Program-made: the position numbers and the translations under genes
The notes under the pieces: model-generated
What the model saw: only the letters and a program-made list of their open reading frames with translations
Database searches by the model: none
Told to the model about the DNA's origin: nothing
NCBI GenBank assembly: GCA_015222115.1
Contig: JADFUO010000515.1
Location: forward strand, 1-7,919
Reading direction: 5' to 3'
Source: Bacteroidota bacterium
Lineage (GTDB): Bacteria; Bacteroidota; Bacteroidia; Bacteroidales; JADFUO01
Length of the DNA stretch: 7,919 nucleotides
Shown here: positions 6,351 through 7,919 of the stretch, piece after piece
Layout of the letters: the number at the start of each line of letters is the position of its first letter
Position numbering within the stretch: position 1 is the first letter of the stretch

Positions 6351-7316
6351 ATGCAGTATAAATCGGATGTAGAAGCAATTGATACCTTTGTTGAAAAATA
6401 CGAACTGTTAAAAGCTGAAATTGCAAAAATTATTGTTGGACAGGATGAAGTAGTAAAAAACACATTAATTTCCATTTTTAGCAAAGGACATGTTTTATTA
6501 GTAGGTGTTCCGGGATTAGCAAAAACATTGATGGTAAATACGATTTCAAAAGTTCTGGGATTAAAATACAGCCGCATTCAATTCACACCCGATTTAATGC
6601 CTTCGGATATTATCGGTACTGAAATTTTAGATGAAAACCGAAAATTCAAATTTTTTAAAGGACCTGTTTTTGCAAATATTCTTTTAGCTGATGAAATAAA
6701 TCGTACACCGCCTAAAACACAATCTGCCCTGCTTGAAGCTATGCAGGAAAAAGCAATTACTGTTGCCGGAAATTCATATCAGCTTGAAGAACCTTTTTTT
6801 GTACTTGCCACCCAAAACCCTATTGAACAGGAAGGTACCTATCCCCTACCTGAAGCACAACTTGACAGGTTTATGTTCAATATCTGGCTTGATTATCCTT
6901 CTTTTAACGAAGAAATTGATATTGTAAAAAGAACCACCGCAGAAGAATTAGCCAATCCGGAAGTGATATTAAGCAGGGAAGAAATTTTATTTTTCCAGAA
7001 TCTGATACGAAAAGTTCCTGTGCCTGATAATGTGATTAACTATGCTGTTAATTTAGCTTCAAAAACCAGGCCTTTTACAAAGGAAGCACATCAATGGGCT
7101 AATAATTATCTTTCGTGGGGTGCAGGTCCCAGAGCTTCGCAATACATGATAATCGGAGCTAAATGCCATGCCGCAATTACAGGAAAGTATTCGCCTGATA
7201 TTGAAGATATCAGAGCTATAGTAATATCAATTTTACGCCATCGTATTATCAGAAACTACAAAGCTGAAGCCGAAGGAATAAGTGTTGAAATGATTATTAA
7301 TGAATTTTTAAAATAA
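6351..7316 (+). CDS. MoxR-family AAA+ ATPase
   Basis: This cytosolic AAA+ ATPase is probably a chaperone-like remodelling factor, as MoxR proteins often act with von Willebrand A or DUF58 proteins. At 321 residues it is the normal family length. Visible motifs, in order, are the conserved IIVGQDEVV at 27-35, Walker A GVPGLAKTL at 52-60, the MoxR-typical QFTPDLMPSDIIGTEI at 77-92, Walker B ILLADEIN at 110-117, sensor 1 ATQNP at 153-157, EGTYPLPEAQLDRF at 161-174 with the likely arginine finger Arg173, and sensor 2 GPRAS at 259-263. The C-terminal lid domain is complete. The ATG at 6351 is preceded by an AT-rich leader with no Shine-Dalgarno site. It follows surA after 113 bp and precedes an efflux adaptor gene by only 15 bp. 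No DUF58 or VWA partner lies in this window, so its client cannot be read from context. Confidence 0.94.
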   Translation: MQYKSDVEAIDTFVEKYELLKAEIAKIIVGQDEVVKNTLISIFSKGHVLLVGVPGLAKTLMVNTISKVLGLKYSRIQFTPDLMPSDIIGTEILDENRKFKFFKGPVFANILLADEINRTPPKTQSALLEAMQEKAITVAGNSYQLEEPFFVLATQNPIEQEGTYPLPEAQLDRFMFNIWLDYPSFNEEIDIVKRTTAEELANPEVILSREEILFFQNLIRKVPVPDNVINYAVNLASKTRPFTKEAHQWANNYLSWGAGPRASQYMIIGAKCHAAITGKYSPDIEDIRAIVISILRHRIIRNYKAEAEGISVEMIINEFLK

Positions 7317-7331
7317 TAAAATATTCTCTAT

Positions 7332-7919
7332 ATGAAAAAAAATAAAATATACATCTACGCAGCAATTATTGTGGGTATTATTATTTTGATCTGGTTTTAT
7401 ACTAGGACTAAAAGCAGCGAAATTGAAACTATAAAGGTGCCAGTTAAATTCGGTAAATTCCAGATTAATGTAACAACAACAGGTGAGCTTGAAGCCAAAA
7501 ATTCAGAAAAAATATTAGGGCCATCCAATTTAAGAACAGTAAGAATATGGCAACTGACAATTGAAGATATAATCCCGGATGGTACTGTTGTTGATTCGGG
7601 TGAATATGTTGCAACCCTCGACAGAACAGAATTAAGCAACAGAATAAAAGACGTTGAAACAGAACTTGAAAAACTTGAATCACAATACATCAAAACACAG
7701 CTCGACACCTCAATGGAACTCAGAAATGCACGTAACGAGCTAATAAATTTAGAATACAACCTCGAAGAAATTCACATTGAACTCGAGCAATCAATTTATG
7801 AACCACCTTCAACAATTCGTCAAATAAAAATCAGTCTTGACAAAGCACAAAGAGCACTTGAACAGGCAACCAGCAACTACAAATTAAAATATAAAAGAGC
7901 CAAGGCTACCATGCAGGAA
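7332..7919 (+). CDS. HlyD-like periplasmic adaptor (membrane fusion protein), 3' truncated by window
   Basis: The frame from ATG 7332 stays open for 196 codons to the window end, so only the N-terminal part is seen. A short basic start (MKKNKIY) leads into one membrane segment at about residues 8-23. A periplasmic region follows with VKFGKFQINVTTTGELEAKN (residues 38-57), which is the usual opening of HlyD/RND-type adaptors, and a half-lipoyl (biotinyl-like) strand set ending in IPDGTVVDSGEYVATLDRTE (81-100). From about 101 onward the sequence is charged, rich in Glu, Lys, Leu and Gln, and consistent with the long coiled-coil hairpin. Such adaptors link an inner-membrane ABC or RND pump to an outer-membrane TolC-like channel; which pump is served cannot be told here. 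The gene begins 15 bp after the MoxR stop, so it may be co-transcribed with it. An uncleaved anchor rather than a lipobox is seen. Confidence 0.85.
   Translation, partial: MKKNKIYIYAAIIVGIIILIWFYTRTKSSEIETIKVPVKFGKFQINVTTTGELEAKNSEKILGPSNLRTVRIWQLTIEDIIPDGTVVDSGEYVATLDRTELSNRIKDVETELEKLESQYIKTQLDTSMELRNARNELINLEYNLEEIHIELEQSIYEPPSTIRQIKISLDKAQRALEQATSNYKLKYKRAKATMQE

Noticed and set aside
7397..7759. Antisense open frame of 120 codons opposite the adaptor gene
   Set aside because: The + strand frame from 7332 gives a convincing periplasmic adaptor; the antisense product is a Ser/Leu/Val-rich shadow with no domain.

Overview
The window looks like a chromosomal segment of a Bacteroidota bacterium, probably in or near Bacteroidales. 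The grounds are an AT-rich sequence, AT-rich leaders with no clear Shine-Dalgarno site before any of the six genes, a TAnnTTTG-type promoter before the first gene, and proteins that resemble Bacteroidota versions of IMP dehydrogenase, SurA, MoxR and an efflux adaptor. Genus or species cannot be read from the sequence.

Layout: bases 1-329 hold no gene. They contain degenerate 7-bp and 8-bp tandem repeats and end in a likely promoter. Six genes follow, all on the + strand: guaB (IMP dehydrogenase, 330-1799); a 699-residue exported foldase with two parvulin domains (1852-3951); a 279-residue lipoprotein that looks like a SurA-type chaperone with a decayed parvulin region (3961-4800, TTG start); a SurA homologue with two parvulin domains (4873-6237); a MoxR-type AAA+ ATPase (6351-7316); and the first 196 residues of a HlyD-like periplasmic adaptor (from 7332, cut by the window end).

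Functionally, genes 2-4 form a tandem set of SurA-like secreted folding factors, most likely serving outer-membrane protein biogenesis. guaB supplies guanine nucleotides and has no obvious mechanistic link to them beyond possible co-transcription. The MoxR ATPase probably remodels protein complexes. The adaptor probably begins an efflux or export operon that continues to the right. The gaps between genes are 9-113 bp and no convincing intrinsic terminator is visible, so long transcripts are plausible. The only sizeable internal break is the 113-bp gap before moxR, which carries two perfect palindromes and heptamers related to those at the left end.

I see no CRISPR array, tRNA, rRNA, insertion sequence, phage gene or defence system. 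This is mostly a housekeeping and envelope-biogenesis region. The least understood parts are the middle lipoprotein, the long C-terminal third of the 699-residue foldase, and the short-repeat families in the two larger gaps.
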